This document shows positions 51,301 to 60,600 of a stretch of 64,000 nt of DNA, piece by piece (the stretch's first letter is position 1; each line of letters starts with the position of its first letter). The stretch is from Pyxidicoccus sp. MSG2 (GTDB taxonomy: Bacteria > Myxococcota > Myxococcia > Myxococcales > Myxococcaceae). The position numbers and the translations under genes are program-made. The notes under the pieces were generated by a model that saw nothing but the letters and a program-made list of their open reading frames with translations, made no database searches and was not told the origin of the DNA. Where the stretch lies: positions 3,596,001 through 3,660,000 of the forward strand of contig NZ_JAPNKC010000001.1 of NCBI RefSeq assembly GCF_026626705.1. Direction: 5' to 3'.

Positions 51301-52821
51301 GACTACGGTGACGGGACGGAACTGTTCGCGTACCTGCCCTACAAGATGCTGCCCTACTACGTGGAGAACTACCGCCGCACCAGCAGCGTGACTGGCAACA
51401 CCACCGTCGACACGCGGGCGAAGCTGCGCGCCAACATGGATGCCACGCCCAACGTGGCGGACGTCGACCTGGGCCAGGGCACCGAGTACGACGTCGCGAC
51501 GGGTTACACGCCGACCGACGCCCACGCCTGGGTGCTCAACAACACCGATGTGAACCAGGGCGCGAAGACGGTGCTGGCCAGCGCTACCGGCCCCAGCCAG
51601 AGCGTCTTCTTCGCCATGGACGTCACCGACCCCACCAGCACCACCAACTACCCGAAGGCGCTGTGGGAGTTCGACATGCAGAACGACGCCTTCGGCGCGA
51701 CCGGCACGCCGTGCTCCCCCGTGAGCGCGACCTGTCAGACGCTGCCGACCCGCTTCACGAACGCCGGCGCCCTCGTGAAGCCGGACACCGTGGGTTCGCG
51801 GCACGCCCCCGCCATCACCCGCATGGACTTCGGTCCCGGCGGGAAGAAGTGGGTGTCCATCTTCGCCACGGACTACGTGCCGGCGTCCGGCACGGTGGGC
51901 ACCGTCTACATCATGGACGTGAAGACGGGCCTGCCGGTGCAGGTGCCGGGCGCCAACCTGCAGTCGAGGCTGGCAGGCGTGGTGACGCTGGGCAAGAACG
52001 CGGCGGAGGACCTCAACCAGGGCATCGGCGGCGAGCCGGTGGCGGTGGACATCAACCAGGACGGCATCGATGACGTCATCTACGTCGCGTCCACGTCCGG
52101 GAAGGTCTACCGCATCAACCCCACGATCGTCGTCAACAACAACGCGAACAAGCTGGGCAAGGTGCTCTCCTCGTGCGTCGTCGCCGATGCCAAGACGGCG
52201 CCGGGCGTCAAGCCGACCTCCAAGACCTTCCAGCGCATCTTCTCCAGCATCTCCGCGCAGGTGGTGACGAGCGCCGGCGGCAACTCGGTGCGGCTGTACT
52301 TCGGCACCGGCAACAACCCGGACCTCGCCAACGAGGCGGCCGACACGGCGGTACCGCGCCCGAACTACTACGTGATGGCCTACGACGACCGCGACCCGAC
52401 GCCCAGCGGCAGTCCCGCGGACGGCAACTGCTTCGCCACCCACGCCTGGAGCAATGAGCTGGATGCCGGCCAGGTGGTGTGGGGCGGCGTGGCGGCGACC
52501 GACTCGGGCGTCTTCACCACCACGGCGGTGGGCAAGTCCGCCAACGTCTGCGGCCTGAGCAGCTCCGAGAGCGGCAAGGCCTACGCCTTCACCTCGGCGG
52601 GCACGGCCTCCGCCGGCAACGGCACGGACCTGGGAGGCCATGGCACGCACGCCCCGGTGGTGCACGACCGCCACCTCGTCTTCCTCACGGCGGACGGCAA
52701 GGTGGTGTCGAAGGGGAGCGAGAACTACGGCAGCAATGGGAACGGCGGCGCCGGGCGCAAGTCCAACATCCTCATCTGGGACGTGCGCTCCGGCACGCGC
52801 ATCCAGGAGGCGGTGCCGTAA
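48400..52821 (+). CDS. pilY1: PilY1-like pilus tip protein
   Basis: Large (1473-residue) secreted adhesin that caps and primes the type IVa pilus with the minor pilins. Signal peptide about 1-24 (MMVAVALASAGGVIAQA). The N-terminal about 800 residues are variable, with Asp-rich loops and scattered cysteines. The C-terminal PilC/PilY1 beta-propeller begins near residue 860 (MGGIMLSTPAVIGPAGV) and includes VGTTQGYLHAVKTG and VYIMDVKTGLPV. DINQDGIDDVIYV (about 1216) matches the calcium loop of PilY1 proteins. AAAGGGGAG precedes the ATG. TAATG overlap with the PilV-like gene. Confidence 0.93.
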   Translation: MRLKRIMMVAVALASAGGVIAQAQTDAGTPPATADGGTLQSLCIDTTGDDKQPDFRADAGIPSAILVIENEPPGSKPKLRLNTNLNKLDPERIILPFDQNLDALIVDDQAGNGASHTLGWFYYDELVAAGYVDIRDAGDPNDDVLRDTNNNRVPDFHEDLYNVSAGANARPYVGISPRCTGRTFTHNLADGGGTVTLRDPDLLTGPCTATSSYIANYGPKRWDDGPGYPAQPTGKGGVVGQRVRDFTAALLDGSGNLKAGAIPTLVDTYFSDQGLFPHIPNLLEPRHELNGNRGIGHFVFMSTDDDDNKCNASNTSECFAPRMAWKRLEDGGTTFVGPIWDTVTNANGVPDYRASAIDPSGQVIGDESVTVPATKAEDQRVQLGRIDGNREIVFFLNTYVEQIYGGTDSCLITRPSGDARQLQCDLWLHGDINTFFSKSLLNMDLHQSTDPLVVDDMNLRDSWLGDLGYDRLRTDPAYGGLTFPAGQTQDVKSYNRRAAHTLVGAPSNNPLVWLLGWEDQVGGGNRTYNDIVVLINKQNNGSFRSDVVSDIPIDVADDFTITEVAFDVVDQPFFVPDGGSLSNCTKTVPLADGGTGPLRPDIRYEVALDCQVRGADGGLMTNPEPNWLEVNLGGSDGGIRDAGTVMTDLMERGRVGTQLCWRAVLESPGEACQPTIVNVNVSYKAQRSGQYGRASVIPMANVVVYGVRETPGRTWFDGGVDEVSTRVFDGYADTVDRGHLHLKKLYNPDTTNLQPYDPADPVWDSGKWLRDLMDTLEGPSTVTDPATRRHLLTRDPGGQTREVATYLEAANTTSPAFPNTLCNAPYRSGTTYLYDLDQNGTCNAADRTFLRDWLYGWENRAAANVNDRLRTWPMGGIMLSTPAVIGPAGVPAWVLRTSNRTEQDQYLNRFMRLSTVANRPTVTYVGTTQGYLHAVKTGSYKPADDACTPRPDGQGYFGRAGACGTARDYGDGTELFAYLPYKMLPYYVENYRRTSSVTGNTTVDTRAKLRANMDATPNVADVDLGQGTEYDVATGYTPTDAHAWVLNNTDVNQGAKTVLASATGPSQSVFFAMDVTDPTSTTNYPKALWEFDMQNDAFGATGTPCSPVSATCQTLPTRFTNAGALVKPDTVGSRHAPAITRMDFGPGGKKWVSIFATDYVPASGTVGTVYIMDVKTGLPVQVPGANLQSRLAGVVTLGKNAAEDLNQGIGGEPVAVDINQDGIDDVIYVASTSGKVYRINPTIVVNNNANKLGKVLSSCVVADAKTAPGVKPTSKTFQRIFSSISAQVVTSAGGNSVRLYFGTGNNPDLANEAADTAVPRPNYYVMAYDDRDPTPSGSPADGNCFATHAWSNELDAGQVVWGGVAATDSGVFTTTAVGKSANVCGLSSSESGKAYAFTSAGTASAGNGTDLGGHGTHAPVVHDRHLVFLTADGKVVSKGSENYGSNGNGGAGRKSNILIWDVRSGTRIQEAVP

Positions 52822-53348
52822 TGCCGCACGCTTCTCCCCGCTCCCGCCGGCACGCGCGCGGCCTCACCCTGCTGGAGACCATGGCGACCACCGCGGTGCT
52901 CATGGTGGGCATCCTCGGGGTCCTCACGGTGCTGGTGGCGGCCTCCCGGCAGAACCGCCGGAACAACAACCAGACGCAGGCCACGCTCATCGCCGAGCAG
53001 GAGCTGGAGCGCATCGTCGCGCTGCGCTGCATGGGCAACGACGCGGCGCCCTGCTCCAACATCCAGGCCCTGGATGACAGCGTGCGCAGCGTGTGGTGGT
53101 CCGCCAACGGCGAGATGTCCGAGGTGGCACCCGCGCCCGGCACGACGCCGCAGCTGCAGTACACCGTCGCGGTGGACGTGGATCCGCCCGTCGAGGGCGG
53201 TGAGGAGGGCTCGCCGAGCCTCACCCGGATTGTCGCCGGCCAGACCCTGCCGGCGGGCATGGTTGTCAACGTGCGCGTCACGGTGAGCTGGCGGGAACCC
53301 TCGGTCGCACGTCGCGCCGTGGCCTTGCAGACCCGGATGGCCCGATGA
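52821..53348 (+). CDS. PilV-like minor pilin
   Basis: A 175-residue prepilin. The cleavage site is HARG|LTLLETM with Glu5 present, followed by a hydrophobic helix (TAVLMVGILGVLTVLVAA). The globular part has two Cys in a short spacing (LRCMGNDAAPC). The start at 52821 overlaps the PilY1 stop as TAATG, with AGGAGG upstream; the longer frame is a shadow. A four-base ATGA overlap joins it to the PilW-like gene. It should sit in the minor-pilin complex at the pilus tip. Confidence 0.9.
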   Translation: MPHASPRSRRHARGLTLLETMATTAVLMVGILGVLTVLVAASRQNRRNNNQTQATLIAEQELERIVALRCMGNDAAPCSNIQALDDSVRSVWWSANGEMSEVAPAPGTTPQLQYTVAVDVDPPVEGGEEGSPSLTRIVAGQTLPAGMVVNVRVTVSWREPSVARRAVALQTRMAR

Positions 53349-54541
53349 CCCAGAAACGCCAGTCCGCCCCGCGCGGCTTCACCCTCATCGAAGTGCTCAT
53401 CGCCACGACCATCTCGCTGATTGTCCTCAGCATGGCCGTGGTGGTGGGCGTGCAGCTCCAGCACCGTGGCTTCATGGAAGAGCGGACGGTGGAGACGCAG
53501 AACGCGGCGCGAGCCGCGCGCGACCTGATTGCATCCAGCGTCCAGCGCGCGGGCGCGGGCGCGGGCAGCCTGCCGCTCGCGGTGGGCACCAACGGCGCGG
53601 GCGCGGCGGACCTGCGCTATGCCGTATGGCCCGTCACCAACGCGAACTTCACCGACGGAGGCTTCTCGCTGCCGACGGGCCGGTACGCAAACCTCGCCTC
53701 GGACGTGCTGGAGGTCTGGGAGACGGACCCCGGGGTGCTGATTCCCCTGAAGACGTGCGATGGCACCTCTTCGCCCTGGCAGGGAACCAAGCTGTGCACC
53801 TCGGTGGCGCCCCCCAATTCAATGCTGGGACGGATGGCGGCGGTGGTGGCTCCGGAGCCTTCGTCGCGCACCTCGGTCTGCGTGGGCGTCGTCGGCGCGC
53901 TGGACCAGGCCATCAATCCGCCGGGTGACCGCGACTACGGCCTCGATTGGACGCCGGGCATGCCGGGCAACGCCCTTCCCGGCGGCCACCCCTGCGCCAG
54001 CTATCCCGCGAGCACCAACGGCACCGTCTGGGGGGCCGCGGACATCTACCTCATGCCGCTGACGGCCCGCTCCTTCCGCGTGAACTGGACGGGCGACCAG
54101 CCGGCGCTGGAGATGGACCCGGACGGTTTCGCCGGCCCTCAGGGCTACACCGTCGTGTCGCGAGACATCGAGCAAATCAAGGTTCGCATGGGCGTGGTGA
54201 ACCCCGAGGTGGCGGGCGGTGCCGTGCTCTACTTCCCCGACCCCGTCGCCGCCCGCCCGGCGCTGGACACGTGCACGCACGCGACCTGCGCGCCCCTCAT
54301 CACCTGGGACGCCGGCTCTCCCGTGGCCGGCAACGAGGGGCCGGGCAGCGCGCGCGACGAGCTGATGAAGCGCGTCCGGCTGGTGGAGGTGGAAATCACC
54401 GCGCGCTCCCAGCGGATGGACACGTCCGGCCAGACGTCGGACGGTGGCGTGGACGCGGACGGCAACCTGATGGACGGCTTCAAGCGGCGGCACACCGTCA
54501 TCCGCCTGGCGCCGCGCAACTTCGGCTATTCGGGGTTCTGA
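53345..54541 (+). CDS. PilW-like minor pilin
   Basis: A 398-residue prepilin with site PRG|FTLIEVLI (Glu5 present), a typical N-terminal helix, and PilW-type AARAARDLIASSVQRAGAG just after it. A large globular domain with several Cys follows. Overlaps both neighbours or nearly so (ATGA with pilV, TGAGATG with fimU). PilW links the other minor pilins to PilY1 in characterised systems. Length is within the usual PilW range. Confidence 0.91.
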   Translation: MTQKRQSAPRGFTLIEVLIATTISLIVLSMAVVVGVQLQHRGFMEERTVETQNAARAARDLIASSVQRAGAGAGSLPLAVGTNGAGAADLRYAVWPVTNANFTDGGFSLPTGRYANLASDVLEVWETDPGVLIPLKTCDGTSSPWQGTKLCTSVAPPNSMLGRMAAVVAPEPSSRTSVCVGVVGALDQAINPPGDRDYGLDWTPGMPGNALPGGHPCASYPASTNGTVWGAADIYLMPLTARSFRVNWTGDQPALEMDPDGFAGPQGYTVVSRDIEQIKVRMGVVNPEVAGGAVLYFPDPVAARPALDTCTHATCAPLITWDAGSPVAGNEGPGSARDELMKRVRLVEVEITARSQRMDTSGQTSDGGVDADGNLMDGFKRRHTVIRLAPRNFGYSGF

Positions 54542-54542
54542 G

Positions 54543-55196
54543 ATGCGAACGCGTCGGACTCAGTCGGGCATGACGCTGATTGAAATCATGGTGGTGGTGG
54601 CCATCCTCGGCCTGTTCGCCACCCTCGCGGTGGCGGGCATCCAGGGGATGATGGACCGGCAGCGCGTCAGCAGCGCGCAGCGGGAGCTGCTCATGGTGGC
54701 GCAGGAGGCCCGTCAGAAGGCGCGCTCCACGCTCCAGCCGGTGCGGCTGTCCGTGACGACCACCGTCGAGCCCGGCGGCAGCGTGACGCGCCTGCGCTGG
54801 GAGGCGCTGGCCTGCTCGAATGCGTGGGGCTCGGTCTGCCCCATGACGAACTGCGAGAGCAACGCCTGCGGAGCGAGCGGGTGCACCTGCACGGAGACGG
54901 GGACGCCCGTGGTCGTCCCCCGGGGCCTGGACGTCACCCCCCTGGACGGCCTGTGCTGGCTGGGCACCCAGGAGCCCGGCGGCGCCACGCCGCCCGCCGT
55001 CGTCCGCACCGGTGGGCGGGCCTGCCTGCCCGGCAGCCCCCGCCCCACCGACGGACAGCTGGTGCTGAAGCGCAACCGGGGGTCCCTCCAGTCTCCCCAG
55101 TGGCACAACGATACGGTGATGGTGGTCGACGGGCTCACGGGCGCCGTCCGCTCGGTGGACTGCGGCAAGACGCCCTTGGCCCCCGGCTGCACCTGA
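54543..55196 (+). CDS. FimU/FimT-like minor pilin (GspH-type)
   Basis: A 217-residue prepilin. Site QSG|MTLIEIMVVVAILGLF with Glu5, then RQRVSSAQRELLMVAQEARQKA, as in GspH/FimT proteins. The globular part has an unusual Cys-rich stretch (CPMTNCESNACGASGCTCT), possibly a disulfide knot. The start lies one base after the PilW stop. It probably bridges the tip complex to the major pilin shaft. Confidence 0.9.
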   Translation: MRTRRTQSGMTLIEIMVVVAILGLFATLAVAGIQGMMDRQRVSSAQRELLMVAQEARQKARSTLQPVRLSVTTTVEPGGSVTRLRWEALACSNAWGSVCPMTNCESNACGASGCTCTETGTPVVVPRGLDVTPLDGLCWLGTQEPGGATPPAVVRTGGRACLPGSPRPTDGQLVLKRNRGSLQSPQWHNDTVMVVDGLTGAVRSVDCGKTPLAPGCT

Positions 55197-55271
55197 GCCT
55201 CCGGGCTTGCCTCACGAGCCCGGACCGCCTTGACTCTCCAGTCCCCCGTTCCCTTCGAGGAGACAGCAACG

Positions 55272-55592
55272 ATGATGAAGCGGCTCGCCCTGGTGATGGC
55301 CCTCAGCCTGGCCACGACTGCCCACGCGGAGGACGTCGGCGACGTGTGGAAGGCGAAGTGCAAGTCCTGCCACGGCGAGGACGGCAAGGCGAAGACGAAG
55401 ATGGGCCAGAAGGAGTCCATCGACGACTTCTCCTCGCCTGCCTGGCAGAAGGCCGAGTCGGACGCCGAAATCCGCGAGGTCATCTCCGACGGCTCGTCCA
55501 AGAACAAGAAGATGAAGGCCTTCAAGGACAAGCTCACCCCCGAGCAGATTGACGCCCTGGTGGGATACATCCGCACAATGAAGGCGAAGTAG
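55272..55592 (+). CDS. small periplasmic c-type cytochrome
   Basis: A 106-residue exported monohaem cytochrome c. The signal peptide is MMKRLALVMALSLATTAHA. The haem motif is CKSCHGEDG, and the likely distal ligand is the Met in NKKMKAFKD, so it looks canonical. The C-terminal LTPEQIDALVGYIRTM helix is standard for class I cytochromes. GAGGAG nine bases upstream supports the ATG at 55272. It lies 75 bp after the FimU-like gene on the same strand. From memory, another M. xanthus PilY1 cluster has a neighbouring cytochrome (TfcP) that helps PilY1 bind calcium, so a similar role is possible here. Confidence 0.88.
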   Translation: MMKRLALVMALSLATTAHAEDVGDVWKAKCKSCHGEDGKAKTKMGQKESIDDFSSPAWQKAESDAEIREVISDGSSKNKKMKAFKDKLTPEQIDALVGYIRTMKAK

Positions 55593-55650
55593 CCGGCTTG
55601 AATTTCCCCGCGAGGCCGCACGTCATGGGAGGTGAGAATTGGAGCCGCCC

Positions 55651-55986
55651 ATGAAGAACCTCACCGTTGCCCTCGTGTTCTGCGCATCCATGGCCAGCCT
55701 CTTCACCTCGCTGCGCGCGGACGCCCTGTCCTCCGTGCGCATCGAGCAGGGGCTGTCCCGGCCCGCGCCGCTCTCCGCGCTGCACAAGGGCGACGGCAAG
55801 GGTGGGGGCAAGGGCGGCGGGGATGACGACAAGAAGGGCGGCAAGGACGACGACGAGGAGGACGAGGAGGAGTACCGCGCCCGCTACTCCGGCCTGTCCC
55901 AGCGCGCCGCCCTGGAGATGGTGGACCCGGGCGGGCTGGAAGACGTGCTCCGCGTCCGCGCGGGCCTGAGGTTCGGCGCCCGCTAA
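55651..55986 (+). CDS. small exported acidic Asp/Lys/Gly-rich protein
   Basis: A 111-residue protein with an N-terminal hydrophobic signal (MKNLTVALVFCASMASLFTS). The centre (about residues 47-75) is a run of Gly, Lys, Asp and Glu (GDGKGGGKGGGDDDKKGG, then DDDEEDEEE), followed by an ordinary helical tail. GGAG precedes the ATG at 55651; a TTG at 55639 is less likely. Its stop overlaps that of the convergent histidine kinase. I know no family; the acidic tract could bind calcium or another cation. It may belong to the PilY1/cytochrome unit upstream (gap 58 bp). Confidence 0.72.
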   Translation: MKNLTVALVFCASMASLFTSLRADALSSVRIEQGLSRPAPLSALHKGDGKGGGKGGGDDDKKGGKDDDEEDEEEYRARYSGLSQRAALEMVDPGGLEDVLRVRAGLRFGAR

Positions 55987-57473
55987 CGCGGGCCTGGAGG
56001 CCGGGCGACGCGGGGCAGCGTTACCGCGAAGCAGGTGCCGGCGTCCACCGACGACGCCACGTCCACCCAGCCTCCGTGGGCGGTGACGATTTGCGACACG
56101 ATGTAGAGCCCCAGGCCCAGCCCGTGGTGCTGGGGCTTCGGCTGGCCCGGCTCGGGCGTCGCGCGGTGGAAGGGCGCGAAGAGGCGCGGGCGCAGCGAGT
56201 CCGGAATCGGCGGTCCCCCGTTGTGCACCTCCAGCCGTTGGAAGTGCGCGTCCGCGGCGGCCAGCCGCACCCGCACCTGAGTCCCCTCCGGGCTGTGCTG
56301 GAGCGCATTGCCGACGAGGTTGGACAGCACCTGCCCCAGCCGCTCCTCGTCCCAGATGCCGCTCGAGTCGCCCTGCACCTCCAGGCAGACGCCGCGCTGC
56401 GGGTGGGCGGGCTCCAGCTCGGAGATGATGCGGCGGCACACCTCTTCCAGGGACACCTCGCGCGGGCGCAGGGGGATGCCGCCCGCCATGCGCGCGCGGG
56501 TGAAGTCCAGCAGTTGCCGCACCAGCCGGGCCATGCGCCCGGCGCTCCCGTCGATGCGCTCCACCACGCGGCGCACGTCCGGCGTCAGCGTGTCCCTGGC
56601 GAGCAGGGCCGCCGCGGACAGGCGCACCGCGGCCAGCGGGTTGCCCAGGTCATGCCCCAGCACGCCGATGAAGCGCTCCTGGAAGCGCGCCTCCTCCTGG
56701 CGCTCCTGCTCCACGCGGTGACGGGCGGTGACGTCCCGGCTGATGCCGAAGAGGGCGTAGATGGTGCCGTCCCCGCGGCGCAGCACGCCCTTCGTCGTCT
56801 GCCAGATGCAGTCCGTGCCGGGGCCGCCCTCGGAGTCCTCGTAGGTGGCCGTCTGCCCGGACTCCGCCACCGCGCGGTCATGCTCCAGCGTGGCCACGGC
56901 GGCGTCCGGTCCCAGCAATTCCGCGTCCGAGCGCCCGAGGATTTCATGCGGCTCGCGGTTGAAGGCACTCGCGGTGGCGGGGTTGAGGAGCACGTAGCGC
57001 CCGTTCAAGTCCTTCACGTAGATGGCGTCGGTGGCGCTCTCGATGACGGCGTGCAGCAGGTCATGGTCCCTGCGCAGCGCTTCTTCCGCGGCCATGCGCT
57101 CGGTGAGGTCCTCCAGGAAGACGACGGTGCCGTCCTCCCAGGGGGACACGCGCGCCTGCAGCCACACGGTGCCCACGGGGGACTGGCGCGACAGCCGCGT
57201 CACCTCGGGCTCGCGGCGCACCGCCACGCGGACGCACACGGCGAACAGGCCGCACTCGCCCACCCACGGGGCCTCCTCCAGGAGGCGCTGGCGCACCAGC
57301 GGGCGTTCCTCGCGGCCCAGCCAGCGCTCCGCGAAGCCATTGGCGGAGACATACTCGAAGTCGAGGATGCCCCCCACCGCGGAGCGGACGCTGCGCAGCA
57401 CGACGACGGCCTCGGACGGAGAAATCTCCGCCACGCCTGGCGGGCGCTTGTTGCTCCCACGAACGGATTGCAT
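55983..57473 (-). CDS. PAS-domain sensor histidine kinase
   Basis: A 496-residue cytosolic histidine kinase with no membrane segments. Two PAS-like regions (about 18-125 and 140-260; AVIESATDAIYVKDLNGRYV) lead to the H-box FIGVLGHDLGNPLAAVRLS (HisKA). The ATPase domain has the N-box VLSNLVGNALQHSPEG, a G1-like DSLRPRLFAPFHRA and G2 GLGLGLYIVSQIV. No receiver is fused and no response regulator is adjacent, so its partner is elsewhere. Its stop overlaps the small acidic protein gene. Divergent from mfd. Confidence 0.92.
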   Translation of the reverse strand: MQSVRGSNKRPPGVAEISPSEAVVVLRSVRSAVGGILDFEYVSANGFAERWLGREERPLVRQRLLEEAPWVGECGLFAVCVRVAVRREPEVTRLSRQSPVGTVWLQARVSPWEDGTVVFLEDLTERMAAEEALRRDHDLLHAVIESATDAIYVKDLNGRYVLLNPATASAFNREPHEILGRSDAELLGPDAAVATLEHDRAVAESGQTATYEDSEGGPGTDCIWQTTKGVLRRGDGTIYALFGISRDVTARHRVEQERQEEARFQERFIGVLGHDLGNPLAAVRLSAAALLARDTLTPDVRRVVERIDGSAGRMARLVRQLLDFTRARMAGGIPLRPREVSLEEVCRRIISELEPAHPQRGVCLEVQGDSSGIWDEERLGQVLSNLVGNALQHSPEGTQVRVRLAAADAHFQRLEVHNGGPPIPDSLRPRLFAPFHRATPEPGQPKPQHHGLGLGLYIVSQIVTAHGGWVDVASSVDAGTCFAVTLPRVARPPGPR

Positions 57474-57631
57474 GGATGGAACGGCACCCCCCAGTGATGC
57501 CCGTTGGAGGGAAAGCCTAGCCCCTCCTGCGGGCGGGCGGCCAACCGGCCCCCGGGGTGGCTGAAGCGTGCCGGACCGAACCTGGCGGGCGGTGTACCCC
57601 CTGGCGATACGACAGGCGCCGCGCTCTGTCG

Positions 57632-57660
57632 TTGATTTGGTCCAGGCGGGCCCCTAATTA
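57632..57660 (+). promoter_or_regulatory. sigma70-type promoter of mfd
   Basis: TTGATT (57632-57637), an exact 17-bp spacer and TAATTA (57655-57660), 26 bp before the mfd ATG. It is the only AT-rich spot in the 212-bp divergent gap. Confidence 0.7.
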
Positions 57661-57685
57661 CCCCGGGGCCCTCAGGGGTCCACTC

Positions 57686-60600
57686 ATGGACACTCCTTTC
57701 TCTCAGACGCTGGATGCCGAGGCGGCGGTGCACGGCGCCGTGCCTCCGGTGGCAGGTGATCCGCTCGCCCAACTCCTGGATGCACTCCAACCCGGCCGCC
57801 GCGTGCGGACGCAGGGCTTGAAGGGCGCGGCGCGCGGCCATGTGCTCGCCCGCCTCCACCAGGCGACGAAGGCGCCGCTCGTCTGCCTGGCTGTGGACGA
57901 GGAGGCAGCCGACGCCCTGGCCGCCGACCTGGCCTTCTTCCTGGGAGGCAACGGCAGCCTGCTGGAGCCGCGCGTGCTGCGGCTGCCCGCGGACGAATTG
58001 CTGCCCTTCGACGAATTGTCCCCCGACACGCGCACCGTCACCGAGCGGCTGGGCGCGCTGTTCCACCTGGGCCAGGGCACGCGCTTCCCGGCGCTGGTGC
58101 TGTCGGTGCGCGCGCTGTCGCGCCGCGTGCTGCCGCTGGAGGTGATGACGTCGCTGTCGGAGCGCGTGGTGGTGGGGCAGGACTTCGACCGCGACTCGCT
58201 GGCGCTGAAGCTGGCACGCATGGGCTACCAGAACAGCCCGCTGGTGGAGGACGTGGGGACGTTCTCCGTGCGCGGCGGCCTGCTGGACGTCTTCAGCCCG
58301 CTCTACGACAAGCCGGTGCGCCTGGAGTTCTTCGGGGACACCATCGAATCCATCCGCGCCTTCGACCCGCAGTCGCAGCGCACGGTGGACTCGCTCAAGG
58401 AAGTGTCGCTGGTGCCGGCGCGCGAGGTCATCCTCACGGACGAGACGCGCCCGCGCGCCGAGGCCGCCGCCCGCGCGGTGGCGGACCGCATCAACCTGCC
58501 CACCATCCAATTGCGCGAGCGGCTGGACGCGCTGCGCGAGGGGCTGCCCGGCTTCGGCCTGGAGGGGCTGTTGCCCGGCCTCTTCGAGGGTGGGCTGTCC
58601 ACGGTGTTCGACTTCCTGCGCACGTGGAGCAAGGAGTCCCCCGTCTTCTACGTGGACGACCCGCTGGGCGTGGACCGCGCGGTGGACGAGTTGTGGTCGG
58701 AGCTGGAGCGCTCCTTCACCGCGGCCCAGGAGCGGCAGGACCTGGTGTGCCCGCCCGGCGAGCACTTCCTCACGCGCGACGCGGTGGCGGAGCGGCTGGG
58801 CGCCTTCCGCGTGGTGGAGGGCGGCGGCCTGTCACTGGCGCAGACGGAGCGGCCTCCGGTCCTCTTCAACTTCGGAGGCACCCAGGATTTGCGCGAGGCC
58901 ATCCTCGCGCACCACGGCGAGGAGGGCGCGCTCAGCCCGCTGGTGGAGCGGCTGCAGCGCTGGCGCGACATGGGCGTGGCGTGCGCGGTGGCGTGCGGCA
59001 CGCTGAGCCAGGCGGACCGGCTCAAGCGGCTGCTCTTGGACCGCAACGTCATGGTGAAGCTGCACACGGAAGCCCTGGAGGACGCGTCGAAGCTGTACGA
59101 GCCGTCCATCTGGGTGCACCTGTTCACCGGCGAGGTGAGCCACGGCTTCGTGGACGGCGCGGGCGGGCTGGCCGTGCTGGCGGACGAGGAAATCTTCGGC
59201 GTCCGCGCGCGACGGCGCCCCAAGCGCAGCAAGAAGCTGGACGCGTTCGCCTCGGGCTTCGGGGACCTGAAGGAAGGGGACCTCATCGTCCACACCGACT
59301 TCGGCATCGGCCGCTACGCGGGCCTGACGAAGATGGAGGTGAACGGCGTGCCCGGGGACTTCCTCGTCCTGGAGTACGCGGGGCGGGACAAAATCTACCT
59401 GCCGGTGGGCCGCATGCGGCTCATCCAGAAGTTCTCCGGCGGTGACCCGGACAAGGTGCAGCTGGACAAGCTGGGCACCACGAGCTGGGAGAAGACGAAG
59501 AAGCGCGTCAAGGAACAGCTCCTCAAGATGGCGGCGGAGCTGTTGCAGATTGCCGCCGCGCGCAAGGCGCACCCGGGCCATGCGTTCAGCGCGCCGGACC
59601 GGTACTTCGCCCAGTTCGAGGCGGACTTCGAATTCGAGGAGACGCCGGACCAGGCCAAGGCGATTGAAGACGTGCTGGCGGACATGCAGAAGCCGCAGCC
59701 CATGGACCGGCTCGTCTGCGGCGACGTGGGCTATGGCAAGACGGAGGTGGCCATGCGCGCCGCCTTCAAGGCCGCGCTGGACCGCAAGCAGGTGGCGGTG
59801 CTGGTGCCCACCACGGTGCTGGCGCAGCAGCACTACCTGTCCTTCAAGAAGCGCTTCAAGGACTACCCCGTCACGGTGGAGGTCATCTCCGGCATGAAGA
59901 AGGCGCCGGAGGTGCGGGAAATCCTCAAGCGGGCCAAGGAGGGCAAGGTCGACATCCTCATCGGCACGCACAAGCTGCTCGGCGGCGACGTGGCCTTCAA
60001 GGAACTGGGCCTGATGATTGTCGACGAGGAGCAGCGCTTCGGCGTGAAGCAGAAGGAGTCGCTCAAGAAGTGGCGCTCCCAGATTGACGTGCTGACGCTC
60101 ACGGCGACGCCCATCCCCCGCACGCTGCACATGAGCATGTCGGGCGTGCGCGACATGAGCATCATCGCCACCCCGCCGGAGGACCGCCGCGCCATCCGCA
60201 CCTTCGTGATGAAGCACGACGACGCGGTCATCAAGGAGGCGATCGAGCGCGAGGTAGGGCGCGGCGGTCAGGTGTTCTTCGTCCACAACCGCGTGGAGTC
60301 GCTCCCGTCGATTGAACAGCAACTGAAGACGCTGGTGCCCCAGCTCAGCATCGGCGTGGCGCACGGGCAGATGGGCGAGGGCCAGCTGGAGCAGGTCATG
60401 CTGGCCTTCACCGAGCGCAAGCACCACGTGCTCCTGTGCACCTCCATCATCGAGAGCGGCATCGACATCTCGAGCGCCAACACGATGATTGTGAACCGGG
60501 CGGACCAGTTCGGCCTCGCGCAGCTCTACCAGCTCCGCGGACGCGTGGGCCGCAGCAAGGAGCGCGCGTACGCGTACCTGCTGGTGCCGTCACGGCGCGC

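Noticed and set aside
48961..52674. 1237-codon antisense frame across pilY1
   Set aside because: Composition is Val/Gly/Arg/His-biased with no domains, as expected for an antisense shadow in GC-rich DNA; pilY1 on the plus strand has clear motifs.
55230..55258. TTGACT followed by CTTCGA as a promoter for the cytochrome gene
   Set aside because: The -10 match is poor and the second box runs into the ribosome-binding site; kept out of the feature list.
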